Assembly (NCBI GenBank): GCA_036381175.1
Contig: DASVDI010000006.1
Location: forward strand, 124,001-188,000
DNA: 64,000 nt
Origin: JAJUFS01 sp036381175
Lineage (GTDB): Bacteria; Pseudomonadota; Gammaproteobacteria; Natronospirales; JAJUFS01
Reading direction: 5' to 3'
Notes under the pieces: generated by a model
The model's database searches: none
What the model saw: only the letters and a program-made list of their open reading frames with translations
What the model was told of the DNA's origin: nothing
Program-made: the position numbers and the translations under genes
Shown here: positions 51,328 through 59,730 of the stretch, one piece after another
Numbering within the stretch: the stretch's first letter is position 1
Layout of the letters: every line of letters starts with the position of its first letter

Positions 51328-52644
51328 ATGAACGTACTCGTTATCGATCCATCGAAAGTCTTTCGCACGGTGTGGGACCGGATGGTGCTGCGGATCGGCC
51401 ACGAGCCCATCTCGGTATCAAGCGGTGCCGCCGGCCTGGAAGCCCTGCGCCAGCGGCACATCGATTTTGTCTGCGTGTCGTTGTCTTTGCCTGACATGGA
51501 CGGCATCGATTTCTGCCGCGAACTGCGCAAGCAGCCGCAGTTGCGCAACATTCCCGTCATCCTGCTCACGTCCACCGAAGACAAGGCCGCACGCCAGGCG
51601 GCGTTCGAAGCCGGCGTTACCGAGATTCACACCAAGACCGATGTCGAGAGCCTGCTCGCGCGCGTGAAGAAGTTCGTCGTCGAACTCCAGCGCGATATCA
51701 GCGGGCGCGTGCTGTACATCGAGGACAGCTCGGTGGTGGCGCACGTGATGGTGAAGATTCTCAAGACCATGAAACTGGAAGTGGATCATTTCACCAGCGC
51801 CGATGAAGCCTACGACGCTTTCCAGAAAGCCAATTACGATCTCATCGTCAGCGACATCATGGTGGAAGGACAGATGTCGGGCGTCGGTCTTGTGACGCGC
51901 ATTCGTGAAATGGAAGGTGACAAGTCGCGCGTGCCGATCCTCGCCGTGTCCGGTCTCGATGACAGCGTGCGGCGCACGGAACTGTTCCGCCTCGGCATCA
52001 ACGATTTCATTTCCAAGCCCGTGATGCGCGAGGAAGTCACCGCGCGCGTCACCAACCTGATAACGAACAAGCAGCTCTTCGACCAGGTGAAGACGCAGCA
52101 GCAGCACCTTTACGAACTCGCGATGCGCGATCAGCTCACCGGTCTGTACAACCGCAACTCGTTGAAGGAATTCGCGGGAAAATATTTCACCGAAGCGTCA
52201 CGGCATGATTTTTCATTGAGCCTGATGCTGATCGATCTCGATCACTTCAAGGAAGTGAACGATACGCGTGGCCATCTGGTCGGTGACACGGTGCTGGAAC
52301 ACGTCGGTGAAATGCTGCGCCAAAGCTGCCGCGAAGAAGATTTCGCGGCGCGTTTCGGTGGCGAAGAATTTTTGCTGATCCTGCCGCATTGCGATCTCGC
52401 GAGCGCTGCGGCGAAAGCGGAACTGATTCGCAAGGAACTCGAATCGCTCGAACCGGCCGGTGTGAGCATCACCGCGAGCATCGGTATCACCGCGCGTCCG
52501 CGTGACAAGGCCGTTGAAATGGAAGCGCTGTTTCGTACGGCCGACCAGGCGGTTTATGACGCGAAGGCGCGCGGGCGCAATTGCGTGGTCGTGCGCCGCT
52601 TCGACAGCAGGGCGGAATCGAAGAGCGTGATGGAAGGTTCCTGA
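51328..52644 (+). CDS. PleD-like diguanylate cyclase with two receiver domains
   Basis: A 438-residue response regulator. The first receiver (1-120) begins VLVIDPS but has Ser51 (VSLSLPDMDG) where the phospho-acceptor Asp belongs, so it is probably not phosphorylated. The second (127-250) has YIEDSS, an acceptor Asp in IVSDIMVEG and the switch Lys in FISKPV. The GGDEF domain (about 270-425) carries RFGGEEF with I-site REED five residues before. It should make c-di-GMP on phosphorylation of the second receiver, like PleD. No kinase gene is adjacent. Confidence 0.93.
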   Translation: MNVLVIDPSKVFRTVWDRMVLRIGHEPISVSSGAAGLEALRQRHIDFVCVSLSLPDMDGIDFCRELRKQPQLRNIPVILLTSTEDKAARQAAFEAGVTEIHTKTDVESLLARVKKFVVELQRDISGRVLYIEDSSVVAHVMVKILKTMKLEVDHFTSADEAYDAFQKANYDLIVSDIMVEGQMSGVGLVTRIREMEGDKSRVPILAVSGLDDSVRRTELFRLGINDFISKPVMREEVTARVTNLITNKQLFDQVKTQQQHLYELAMRDQLTGLYNRNSLKEFAGKYFTEASRHDFSLSLMLIDLDHFKEVNDTRGHLVGDTVLEHVGEMLRQSCREEDFAARFGGEEFLLILPHCDLASAAAKAELIRKELESLEPAGVSITASIGITARPRDKAVEMEALFRTADQAVYDAKARGRNCVVVRRFDSRAESKSVMEGS

Positions 52645-52683
52645 GAAGAGACAAGACAACGGCTTTCGCGTTCTCTTTACTTA

Positions 52684-52837
52684 AAATCCCTCCCCGGCCC
52701 TCCCTTTGAAAAAGGGAGGGAGCGCTTCGTTCGAACTTGCTGAAATCTGATCAGTCCCGTCTTGCGATAGCGGGTGAACGAAGGCAGCCCCCTTTGAAAA
52801 AGGGGGCCGGACCGCGAAGCGGGCCGGGGGGATTTTT
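52684..52837. repeat. 150-bp composite hairpin repeat, copy 3
   Basis: AAATCCCTCCCCGGCCCTCC with GAAAAAGGGAGGG (module A), spacer with CTTCGTTC and GAACGAAG, then GCCCCCTTTGAAAAAGGGGG and GGACCGCGAAGCGGGCCGGG (module B). It lies between the GGDEF gene and the convergent DUF1761 gene and may serve as a terminator. Confidence 0.88.
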
Positions 52838-52846
52838 CGCGAGATT

Positions 52847-53254
52847 TCAACCCAGCAACGACAACACCGTCGCCATCACCAGCGTGACCACCAGCCGATG
52901 TCCGCTATCAACCAGCCATGTGCCGAGCGGACGGCGCGAGAACACCGCTTCGGACAGCGAAGGTGCTGCCGTGAAACCCGCCCAGAGCAGCAGGCCCATC
53001 CACAACGCTGGCGCGATCGCCAACGTTTCGGTTGAAAGAAGAATCAGGTAAAGCACCAGCGCCTGGACGATGGTGCATCCCACGGAAACCGCGTATTCGC
53101 GCGTGCCGGAAGCGCCGCGCTGATCATCTTCGAGCGGGCTCATGCGTGACCAGAGTGGACCGAACAGGAATGGCGCATACCAGACCCCGCCAACCGCGAA
53201 TCCCGCCGCGGCGGAAACCAGCACGGCCACAATATTGAAATCCAGTTCCGACAT
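52847..53254 (-). CDS. DUF1761 membrane protein
   Basis: A 135-residue protein with four hydrophobic helices; the first contains AAAGFAVGGVWYAPFLFGPLW, the diagnostic DUF1761 phrase (GxxWYxxxxFGxxW), and the last is RLVVTLVMATVLSLLG. The family has no known function. It is divergent from the trans-sulfuration gene with a 115-base gap. Confidence 0.87.
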   Translation of the reverse strand: MSELDFNIVAVLVSAAAGFAVGGVWYAPFLFGPLWSRMSPLEDDQRGASGTREYAVSVGCTIVQALVLYLILLSTETLAIAPALWMGLLLWAGFTAAPSLSEAVFSRRPLGTWLVDSGHRLVVTLVMATVLSLLG

Positions 53255-53369
53255 GCCTCATCTCCCGGTCGCGTGATTTGCGCCAGTGTAGCCCTGCCGG
53301 CGAAGGGTGCGCCACGCCGCGCCGCTGTGTGACAATCGCCGACTTCACGGGCTTATGTCAGGGCTTGCC

Positions 53370-54500
53370 ATGCACGACAAACCGCAGCTGGAAACACTCG
53401 CCGTGCACGCCGGTCATGAACCGGAACCCGGCGACCACGGTCTCGCGCCGGCGTTCAAGCCTTCAACCACTTTCCTGCGCGACGCCGACGGCGGCTTTGC
53501 CGCCGGCCACCAGTATTCGCGCGCATCAAACCCGACACGCGCGCGACTTGAAGGCGCGCTCGCCATGCTGGAAGGCGGCGGTGAAGCAATGTGCTTCAGC
53601 TCCGGCATGGCAGCGATCAATGCGGTGTTTGCGGACCTCAAACCTGGTGATCACGCGATTGTCAGCGGCGATGCGTATCACGGCGCGATTCGTTTCATCG
53701 ACGACTGGCTGAAGCCGCGCGGTATCGACGTGAGCTATTGCGACACCTCGGACGTTGGCAATATCAAAAAACATATCCTGCCCGAGACGCGGTTGCTGTG
53801 GCTGGAATCGCCGTCCAATCCCGAACTCAAGATCACCGATCTCGCCGCCGTCTCGCAGTTGGCGCGAGAGCACAAAATCCTGACGGCCTGCGATGCCACG
53901 CTTGCAACGCCAGCGCTGCAACAGACGCTGGATCACGGCATCGACATCGTCATGCACAGCAGCACGAAATATCTTGGCGGCCACAGCGATTTGCTGGGCG
54001 GCGTGCTTGCGACGCGCAATGCTGAGATCGCCGCGCGGTTGCGCGCCTGGCAGATCGATGGTGGCGGCGTGCCATCCGCGTTCGACTGCTGGCTGCTGCT
54101 TCGCAGCCTCGCGACGTTGCCGCTGCGCGTTCGCCAGCACAGCGAATCCGCGCATCGCATTGCAAAATGGCTGAATGAACAAACAGGCGTGGAAAAGGTC
54201 TTTTATCCAGGACTTGTGACGCATCCGGGCCACGAGATCGCGAAACGCCAGATGCGGAATTTCGGCGGCATGGTGTCGTTCCTGTTTCGCGGCAACGAAG
54301 ATGAAACGCGCGCGCTGGCATCGCGTACGAAAATTTTTCAGCAGGCGACCAGCCTTGGCGGTGTTGAAAGCCTGATCGAACACCGCGCCTCGGTTGAAGG
54401 CGCGCAGCGCCGGTCAGCGGATAACCTGTTGCGGCTGTCGGTCGGCATCGAACACGCCGACGACCTGATCGCGGATCTCGCGCAGGCATTGAACACGTAG
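53370..54500 (+). CDS. Cys/Met metabolism PLP-dependent enzyme (cystathionine gamma-synthase/lyase family)
   Basis: A 376-residue fold-type I PLP enzyme. Motifs in order: YSRASNPTRARLEGALAMLE, FSSGMAAINAVF, ESPSNPELKITDLAA, the PLP lysine in MHSSTKYLGGHSDLLGG and TSLGGVESLIEHRAS near the C terminus. Members catalyse gamma-replacement or gamma/beta-elimination of cystathionine, homoserine esters or methionine; which one cannot be told by eye. Of two close ATGs, 53370 is favoured because AGGG lies eight bases before it; 53355 is the alternative. Confidence 0.92.
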   Translation: MHDKPQLETLAVHAGHEPEPGDHGLAPAFKPSTTFLRDADGGFAAGHQYSRASNPTRARLEGALAMLEGGGEAMCFSSGMAAINAVFADLKPGDHAIVSGDAYHGAIRFIDDWLKPRGIDVSYCDTSDVGNIKKHILPETRLLWLESPSNPELKITDLAAVSQLAREHKILTACDATLATPALQQTLDHGIDIVMHSSTKYLGGHSDLLGGVLATRNAEIAARLRAWQIDGGGVPSAFDCWLLLRSLATLPLRVRQHSESAHRIAKWLNEQTGVEKVFYPGLVTHPGHEIAKRQMRNFGGMVSFLFRGNEDETRALASRTKIFQQATSLGGVESLIEHRASVEGAQRRSADNLLRLSVGIEHADDLIADLAQALNT

Positions 54501-54535
54501 ATAAAAAAACAGTACGGGACTCCAGAGGAGAAATC

Positions 54536-57004
54536 ATGTTCCTGAAACGACACTTGCGCAGCCTTTCGCTGCTGCCGGCGCTACTCGCGGGATTGTTGCT
54601 GGGCGTTGCAAACGCCGACAATTCCATGACCGAAGACGGATTGAGCCTGAAGCTCATCATGCAGAGCCCGGACTGGCTCGGCAATCCGCCGGTGAACGCC
54701 TACTGGGGCCTCGACGGCGAAACGATTTACTACTCGCAAAAGCGCGAAGGCGAAAGTTTCTACGATCAGTACACGCTCGATCCTGAAACGGGCGAATCGA
54801 CACTGATCGATGGCGCGGCACTTGCCGACGTGCCCGGCCCGTTCGGCCAGTACAGCCGCGATTTCACGCGGCGCGTTTACCTGAAGGATGGCGACATCTT
54901 CCTTGCCAATCTCGAAACGAACGACACGCGCCAGATCACGCGCACCGCGGCGAGTGAAGCGTCACCGTTTTTCATGGCTGATGATCGCCGCATCGCCTGG
55001 CGCGACGGTTACACGTTTTTTGTTTTCGATCCGGCCAGTGGTCTCACTGCCCAGGTCGTGGAACTGAAAACCGAAGATCATCCCGCCGCGGAAGAACACG
55101 GCTTCGATTATCTCGAAGACCAGCAGATGCGACTGTTCAGCACGCTGCGCGAAGAAAACCGCAAGGAAGCAACGGAACGCCGGCACGAGCGCGAGCTTGC
55201 CGTGAACGATCCGACGCAACTGGATCCGCCGATCTATTTAGGCAACGACGTTGAAATTCGCGACGTGAGCCTTTCACCTGCCGGGCGTTACCTGCTGGTC
55301 GTCACCGTGCCCGCGCAGTACGAGAACGGCAACAACGACAGCATGCCGAGCTACGTCACCGAAAGCGGTTACGTCGAGAACGAAGAAGTCCGCACGCTGG
55401 TCGGACGCAATCCGCCCGCACCGCAATCGTTGCACCTCGTCGATCTCGAGAACGGCACGGTCTCAAAACTCGCAACGAACGAACTGCCCGGCATCAAGGA
55501 CGATCCGCTCGCCGCGTTGCGCGACGATGCCATTGCGTATCACGTCGAAAACGGCGGCGCGCGTGACCAGGTCGAGGACGCGCTCGAAGCGCCGAAGGTG
55601 CGTGACGTGACGTTCGAAGGCATCGAATGGACGCGCGACGGATCGAAAGTCGCGGTGCAGGCGCATTCCATCGACAACAAGGATCGCTGGATCGCAACGG
55701 TCAATTTCGATGACGTTGAACTTGAAAGCCAGGACCGCCTGCACGACGAGGCGTGGATCAACTGGTATTTCAACGAGTTCGGATGGCTGCCGGACAACAA
55801 GACGCTGTGGTTCCTTTCCGAGGAAAGCGGCTACTCGCATCTTTACGTGAAGGAGCCGGGTGAACGTGCGGATGCGCTGACGCACGGCAACTGGGAAGTT
55901 TCCAACCCGGTCATCAGCCGCAATGGCAGCGCGATCTATTTTGTCGGCAACCGCAATCATCCTGGCGAACACCAGGTCTATCGTGTCGCCGTGAACGGCG
56001 GCGAGGTCGAACAACTGACCGATGTCGGCGTCGAGCCGTTCAGCCGCCAGCGCGGCGGTGACTGGCTGAATCCGTTCATGCTCTCGCCGGATGAAACGCG
56101 CATCCTGTTCAAGCACGATGCACCGACGCGGCCACCGGAACTGTTCGTCAAGAACATCGGCAGTGATGATGCGCGCCAGCTCACGGAAACTGTCACTGAA
56201 GAATTTCTTTCCTACGACTGGATCGCGCCCGAAATCGTCGAAGTGCCGTCATCGCACGTGGACCGCCCGATCTACACACGCGTGTACACGCCGAAAGACT
56301 ACGATCCGTCGAAGATGTATCCCGGCGTGGTGTTCGTGCACGGCGCGGGCTACCTGCATAACGTGCACAAGGGCTGGTCGAGTTATTTCCGCGAGTTCAT
56401 GTTCAACAACCTGCTGACGCGCCACGGTTATGTCGTCATCGACATGGATTACCGCGCATCTGCCGGTTACGGCCGCGACTGGCGCACGGCCATTTATCGC
56501 CAGATGGGTTACCCGGAACTGGAAGACATTCTCGACGGCATCGAGTGGATGGTTGAAAACCGCAACGTCGATCCCGAACGCATCGGCATCTACGGCGGTT
56601 CCTACGGCGGCTTCATGACGTTCATGGCGTTGTTCCGCGCGCCGGATGCTTTCGCTGCCGGTGCCGCGTTGCGCCCGGTGACCGACTGGATGCATTACAA
56701 CCACGGCTACACGTCGAACATCCTCAACACGCCGCTGGTTGATCCGATGGCCTACGAGAAATCATCGCCGATTGAATACGCAGCGAACTACGAAAACGTG
56801 CCGCTGCTGATCGCGCATGGCATGCAGGATGACAACGTGTTCTTCAAGGATTCCGTGCGCCTCGTGCAGCGTCTCATCGAACTCGAAAAGGAAAACTTCG
56901 AGATTGCACCCTACCCGCTGGATCCGCACGGCTTCGTGCATCCGGCGTCATGGCTGGACGAATACCGGAGAATCTTCAAGCTGTTCGAGGAAGAATTGAA
57001 ATAG
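54536..57004 (+). CDS. Exported S9-family (DPP IV-like) serine peptidase
   Basis: An 822-residue periplasmic peptidase. After a signal peptide (LLPALLAGLLLGVANA) comes a beta-propeller of about 530 residues, then an alpha/beta-hydrolase catalytic domain with the nucleophile Ser689 in GIYGGSYGGFMT, the Asp in LLIAHGMQDDNVFF and the His in DPHGFVHPASW. The family cleaves short peptides after Pro or Ala. A GAGGAG ribosome site precedes the ATG. It follows the PLP-enzyme gene by 35 bases, so readthrough is possible. A bidirectional terminator follows. Confidence 0.93.
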   Translation: MFLKRHLRSLSLLPALLAGLLLGVANADNSMTEDGLSLKLIMQSPDWLGNPPVNAYWGLDGETIYYSQKREGESFYDQYTLDPETGESTLIDGAALADVPGPFGQYSRDFTRRVYLKDGDIFLANLETNDTRQITRTAASEASPFFMADDRRIAWRDGYTFFVFDPASGLTAQVVELKTEDHPAAEEHGFDYLEDQQMRLFSTLREENRKEATERRHERELAVNDPTQLDPPIYLGNDVEIRDVSLSPAGRYLLVVTVPAQYENGNNDSMPSYVTESGYVENEEVRTLVGRNPPAPQSLHLVDLENGTVSKLATNELPGIKDDPLAALRDDAIAYHVENGGARDQVEDALEAPKVRDVTFEGIEWTRDGSKVAVQAHSIDNKDRWIATVNFDDVELESQDRLHDEAWINWYFNEFGWLPDNKTLWFLSEESGYSHLYVKEPGERADALTHGNWEVSNPVISRNGSAIYFVGNRNHPGEHQVYRVAVNGGEVEQLTDVGVEPFSRQRGGDWLNPFMLSPDETRILFKHDAPTRPPELFVKNIGSDDARQLTETVTEEFLSYDWIAPEIVEVPSSHVDRPIYTRVYTPKDYDPSKMYPGVVFVHGAGYLHNVHKGWSSYFREFMFNNLLTRHGYVVIDMDYRASAGYGRDWRTAIYRQMGYPELEDILDGIEWMVENRNVDPERIGIYGGSYGGFMTFMALFRAPDAFAAGAALRPVTDWMHYNHGYTSNILNTPLVDPMAYEKSSPIEYAANYENVPLLIAHGMQDDNVFFKDSVRLVQRLIELEKENFEIAPYPLDPHGFVHPASWLDEYRRIFKLFEEELK

Positions 57005-57015
57005 ATCGAAGTCAT

Positions 57016-57038
57016 GTGGGAGCGGCATCCTGCCGCGA
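57016..57038. repeat. GTrGGAGCG REP-family unit
   Basis: GTGGGAGCGGCATCC-TGCCGCGA contains a GCGGCA/TGCCGC hairpin. It shares GTrGGAGCG...CGCGAA with the inverted repeat at 22153-22217 and with REP elements known from Pseudomonas and Xanthomonas. Confidence 0.75.
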
Positions 57039-57042
57039 AAAG

Positions 57043-57074
57043 AAAAACCCCGCCGAATGGCGGGATTTTTCTTT
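57043..57074. terminator. Bidirectional terminator between the S9 peptidase and hicA
   Basis: CCCGCC-GAAT-GGCGGG (57049-57064) flanked by AAAAA and TTTTT gives a U run on both strands. It ends the plus-strand peptidase gene and the minus-strand hicBA operon. Confidence 0.85.
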
Positions 57075-57265
57075 TACTCGCCAGACTGTGGAACTTCCAG
57101 GTCCCTGCATATTTTGCGTGCGAGAAACTCATTGATCTCGCGGTGTCGTGGCAGCGTGGAAATCTTGCGAGTCACGGGATTCACGTAAACGGAATGCCTG
57201 CTGCCTTCTCTCAACAATCGGCATCCGTGCGCTTCCAGGTGACGCACCAAATCGAGCCGCTTCAT
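57074..57265 (-). CDS. hicA: HicA-type toxin
   Basis: A 63-residue dsRNA-binding-fold mRNA interferase. It begins MKRLDLVRHLEAHGCRLLRE and has GSRHSVYVNP, where HicA carries its catalytic His (GS-x-H), then TLPRHREINEFLARKICRDL. HicA toxins cut mRNA during stress. Its ATG overlaps the hicB stop as ATGA. The order (antitoxin first) is the reverse of the classic E. coli locus but is common. Confidence 0.87.
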   Translation of the reverse strand: MKRLDLVRHLEAHGCRLLREGSRHSVYVNPVTRKISTLPRHREINEFLARKICRDLEVPQSGE

Positions 57266-57486
57266 GCAGCAGAAATTTTCATCGACTCCCGGATCACGTC
57301 CACTCCTGCCAGATCTTCCTCGGCAAGAGCACGATTGCTTTCCAGCACGAGTTGAACGGCATCCTCAAGGCTTGTGCGTGCTTCCTCCAGGGTGGCAGCC
57401 TGTGTGTTTGCACCGGGAAGCTCCTCGACGAAAGCGATGTAGCCTTCGGGAACCTTCTGAAACACGGCGGTGAGCTGGATATTCAT
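57262..57486 (-). CDS. hicB: HicB-type antitoxin
   Basis: A 74-residue protein with the HicB partial RNase H-like fold: VFQKVPEGYIAFVEELPGANTQAATLEEA, then a helical tail (SLEDAVQLVLESNRALAEED). It lacks an obvious C-terminal DNA-binding domain, so it may neutralise HicA without binding the promoter itself. The ATG at 57486 starts at the domain; the frame is open to 57531. It is translationally coupled to hicA. Confidence 0.87.
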   Translation of the reverse strand: MNIQLTAVFQKVPEGYIAFVEELPGANTQAATLEEARTSLEDAVQLVLESNRALAEEDLAGVDVIRESMKISAA

Positions 57487-57617
57487 CGGATTTCTCTCCG
57501 CGTTTCGCTTGAGTACGACAGCCATTTTCAATCCCTTGAAATTATCGATTCACGAATCGTAGCGAATCACCGGTCCTTTGCAAGACATTTTGCGCGTTGC
57601 GCTTCAGTTGCTTTGCA

Positions 57618-58394
57618 TTACGACCGCAAGCCCACGCCACGATTCATCAGCCACAGGCACAGGCTGAACAGCACAACCGTGAACATGCCGATGATGGCGT
57701 AGGCAATACCGACACCGATGTCGGATTCGCCGAGGATGCCGAAACGGAATGCGTTCACCATGTAGAGAATCGGATTCAGCCGCGAGGCGTTTTCCCAGAA
57801 TGCCGGCAGCATCTCGATGGAATAGAACACGCCGCCAAGGTAGGTGAGTGGCGTGAGAATGAATGTCGGGACGATGGAAATGTCGTCGAACTTGCGCGAG
57901 AACACGGCGTTGATGAATCCGCCGAGCGAGAAAACAATTGCCGTCAGCAGCACGGTGCTGATGGTGATGAATGGATGCTTCACGTCGAGATCGGTAAAGA
58001 ACAGCGCGACGATGGTGACAACAGCGCCGACGAGCAGGCCGCGCAATACGCCACCCATGACGTAACCCATCAGGATGTACTGGTTCGGCAGCGGCGAAAC
58101 GAGCAGCTCTTCCACGTGCCGTCCGAACTTCGCACCGAAGAAACTCGATGCAACATTCGCATAGCTGTTGGTAATGATGGACATCATGATGAGGCCGGGC
58201 GCGATGTACGCCATGTAATCGTATCCGCCCATCTCGCCGATGCGCCGGCCGATGAGGCTGCCGAAGATGATGAAATACAGCGTCATCGTGATCGCTGGCG
58301 GCACGATGGTCTGCACCCAGATGCGCAGCACGCGCGTGACTTCGCGATTGACGATGGTCTTGAAGCCGATGAGATTCTGTTTCAGTCGTGACAT
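57618..58394 (-). CDS. yadH: ABC-2 transporter permease (YadH-like)
   Basis: A 258-residue, six-helix inner-membrane protein. It shows NREVTRVLRIWVQTIVPPAITMTLYF-type family sequence at the N terminus, SSFFGAKFGRHVEELLVSP, TPLTYLGGVFYSIEMLP and ASRLNPILYMVNAFRFGILG, which match E. coli YadH and the wider ABC-2 drug/polysaccharide exporters. It forms an exporter with the ATPase encoded 23 bases upstream. Another, longer open frame over the same bases (57604-58440) is a codon-shifted shadow. Confidence 0.92.
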   Translation of the reverse strand: MSRLKQNLIGFKTIVNREVTRVLRIWVQTIVPPAITMTLYFIIFGSLIGRRIGEMGGYDYMAYIAPGLIMMSIITNSYANVASSFFGAKFGRHVEELLVSPLPNQYILMGYVMGGVLRGLLVGAVVTIVALFFTDLDVKHPFITISTVLLTAIVFSLGGFINAVFSRKFDDISIVPTFILTPLTYLGGVFYSIEMLPAFWENASRLNPILYMVNAFRFGILGESDIGVGIAYAIIGMFTVVLFSLCLWLMNRGVGLRS

Positions 58395-58417
58395 GTGCAG
58401 TTTTCTTCCCGATGCGT

Positions 58418-59350
58418 TCAGGACGCTTTGGCCTGTCCATTCTGGTTTTCGACCAGCCGGACGAACAACTCTTCCAGCCGGTTCACCTTGTTGCGCATGG
58501 AAACGACATGCACGCCGCGCGCGGACAACAGCTCGAACAGCTCATTGATGCTCTGCTCCTTGTTGATCTCGACTTCGAGCGTGGTGTCATCAATGGGCGT
58601 GACGGCATAACCCGGAAAGGTCGGCAGCTCGGAGACGCGCTCGCGCAGGTCCAGCACAAAGGTTTCAACGTGCAGTTTTTCCAGCAGCGTTTTCATGCGC
58701 GTATTTTCAGCGATGCGGCCGTGATTGATGATCGCGATGTTCCGGCAAAGGCTTTCTGCTTCTTCCAGGTAATGCGTCGTCAAAATGATCGTGGTGCCCG
58801 CGCGATTGATCTTCTTCAGGAACGTCCACATGGAACGGCGGATCTCGATATCAACGCCCGCCGTCGGCTCATCGAGAATCAGCAGCTTCGGCTCATGCAC
58901 CAGCGCGCGCGCGATCATCAAACGGCGTTTCATGCCACCGGAAAGATTGCGTGACATTTCATCGCGCTTGTCCCAGAGCTGCAGTTCCTTCAGGTACTTC
59001 TCGGCGCGCTCGCCCGCAAGCTTTCGCGGAATGCCGTAGAAGCCCGCCTGGTTCACGACAATGTCGTAGACCTTCTCGAACTGGTTGAAATTGATTTCCT
59101 GCGGTACGAGACCGATGCAGGCTTTCGCCTCGTCGAAATGCGTATCGATGTTGTAACCGAAAACTTCGACCTCGCCCGCGGTCTTGTTCACCAGCGAGGT
59201 GACGATGCCGATGGACGTGGTCTTGCCCGCGCCGTTCGGCCCGAGCAGCGCGAAGAAATCGCCTTCCTCGACATCGAGATCGATGCCGCGCACGGCCTCG
59301 ACGCCGCCGGCATAAACCTTGCGAAGATTGCGTATGGACAGTGCCTTCAT
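58418..59350 (-). CDS. yadG: ABC transporter ATP-binding protein (YadG-like)
   Basis: A 310-residue ATPase with Walker A GPNGAGKTTSIGIV, signature NLSGGMKRRLMIARAL, Walker B LLILDEPTAGVD and H-loop TIILTTHYLEEAESL; a C-terminal domain of about 80 residues follows. These match the DrrA/YadG exporter ATPases. The ATG at 59350 begins the domain (KALSIRNLRKVYAGGVEAVR); an ATG at 59383 is in frame but adds no homology. It is the first gene of the yadGH operon; the transported compound is unknown. Confidence 0.93.
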   Translation of the reverse strand: MKALSIRNLRKVYAGGVEAVRGIDLDVEEGDFFALLGPNGAGKTTSIGIVTSLVNKTAGEVEVFGYNIDTHFDEAKACIGLVPQEINFNQFEKVYDIVVNQAGFYGIPRKLAGERAEKYLKELQLWDKRDEMSRNLSGGMKRRLMIARALVHEPKLLILDEPTAGVDIEIRRSMWTFLKKINRAGTTIILTTHYLEEAESLCRNIAIINHGRIAENTRMKTLLEKLHVETFVLDLRERVSELPTFPGYAVTPIDDTTLEVEINKEQSINELFELLSARGVHVVSMRNKVNRLEELFVRLVENQNGQAKAS

Positions 59351-59493
59351 GACGAATCCGGGTCTTGCGGGAAGGGCGGACATGTTACCAGAGGTGTTGT
59401 CGCCGTTCTCCTACCGTGCTTTACGAAATTTCGCACACGCCCGTCAGCGCATGCGCGGACGCTGCCAGGTTTCGCACGGCGTAGTCTTGGCAC

Positions 59494-59721
59494 ATGGCAG
59501 ATCGTGACGAAAACACGAGCGAGCCGCCCGACGAGGCGGCGGTGCTCGCCGACATCCGCTACTACGAGGCACGCATCGCGGCGCTTGCGGAGGCGAACGA
59601 TGTCCGCGAGATCGCATCCATGCAAGTCTGCCGCCTGTTGCTCAAGCAGCGCCGACAGCTTCTCGCGGCTATTCGCGACGGCGTGCCGGAGCGGTGGCCG
59701 GAATACGCGTCGGAAAAATAA
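59494..59721 (+). CDS. Small charged helical protein of unknown function
   Basis: A 75-residue protein rich in Ala, Glu and Arg that appears as two helices (DEAAVLADIRYYEARIAALA and ASMQVCRLLLKQRRQLLAAI). There is no signal or membrane segment and no family that I recognise. It stands between the divergent yadGH operon and the convergent lipase-like gene. Codon usage is like that of its neighbours, but the ribosome site is weak, so I hold it with moderate confidence. Confidence 0.5.
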   Translation: MADRDENTSEPPDEAAVLADIRYYEARIAALAEANDVREIASMQVCRLLLKQRRQLLAAIRDGVPERWPEYASEK

Positions 59722-59730
59722 CAGGCTGCG

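Noticed and set aside
57604..58440. 278-residue open frame on the minus strand, longer than the yadH frame
   Set aside because: It covers the same bases as yadH one codon phase off; it is Arg/His/Ala-rich with no hydrophobic helices, while the 258-residue frame gives a clean ABC-2 permease.
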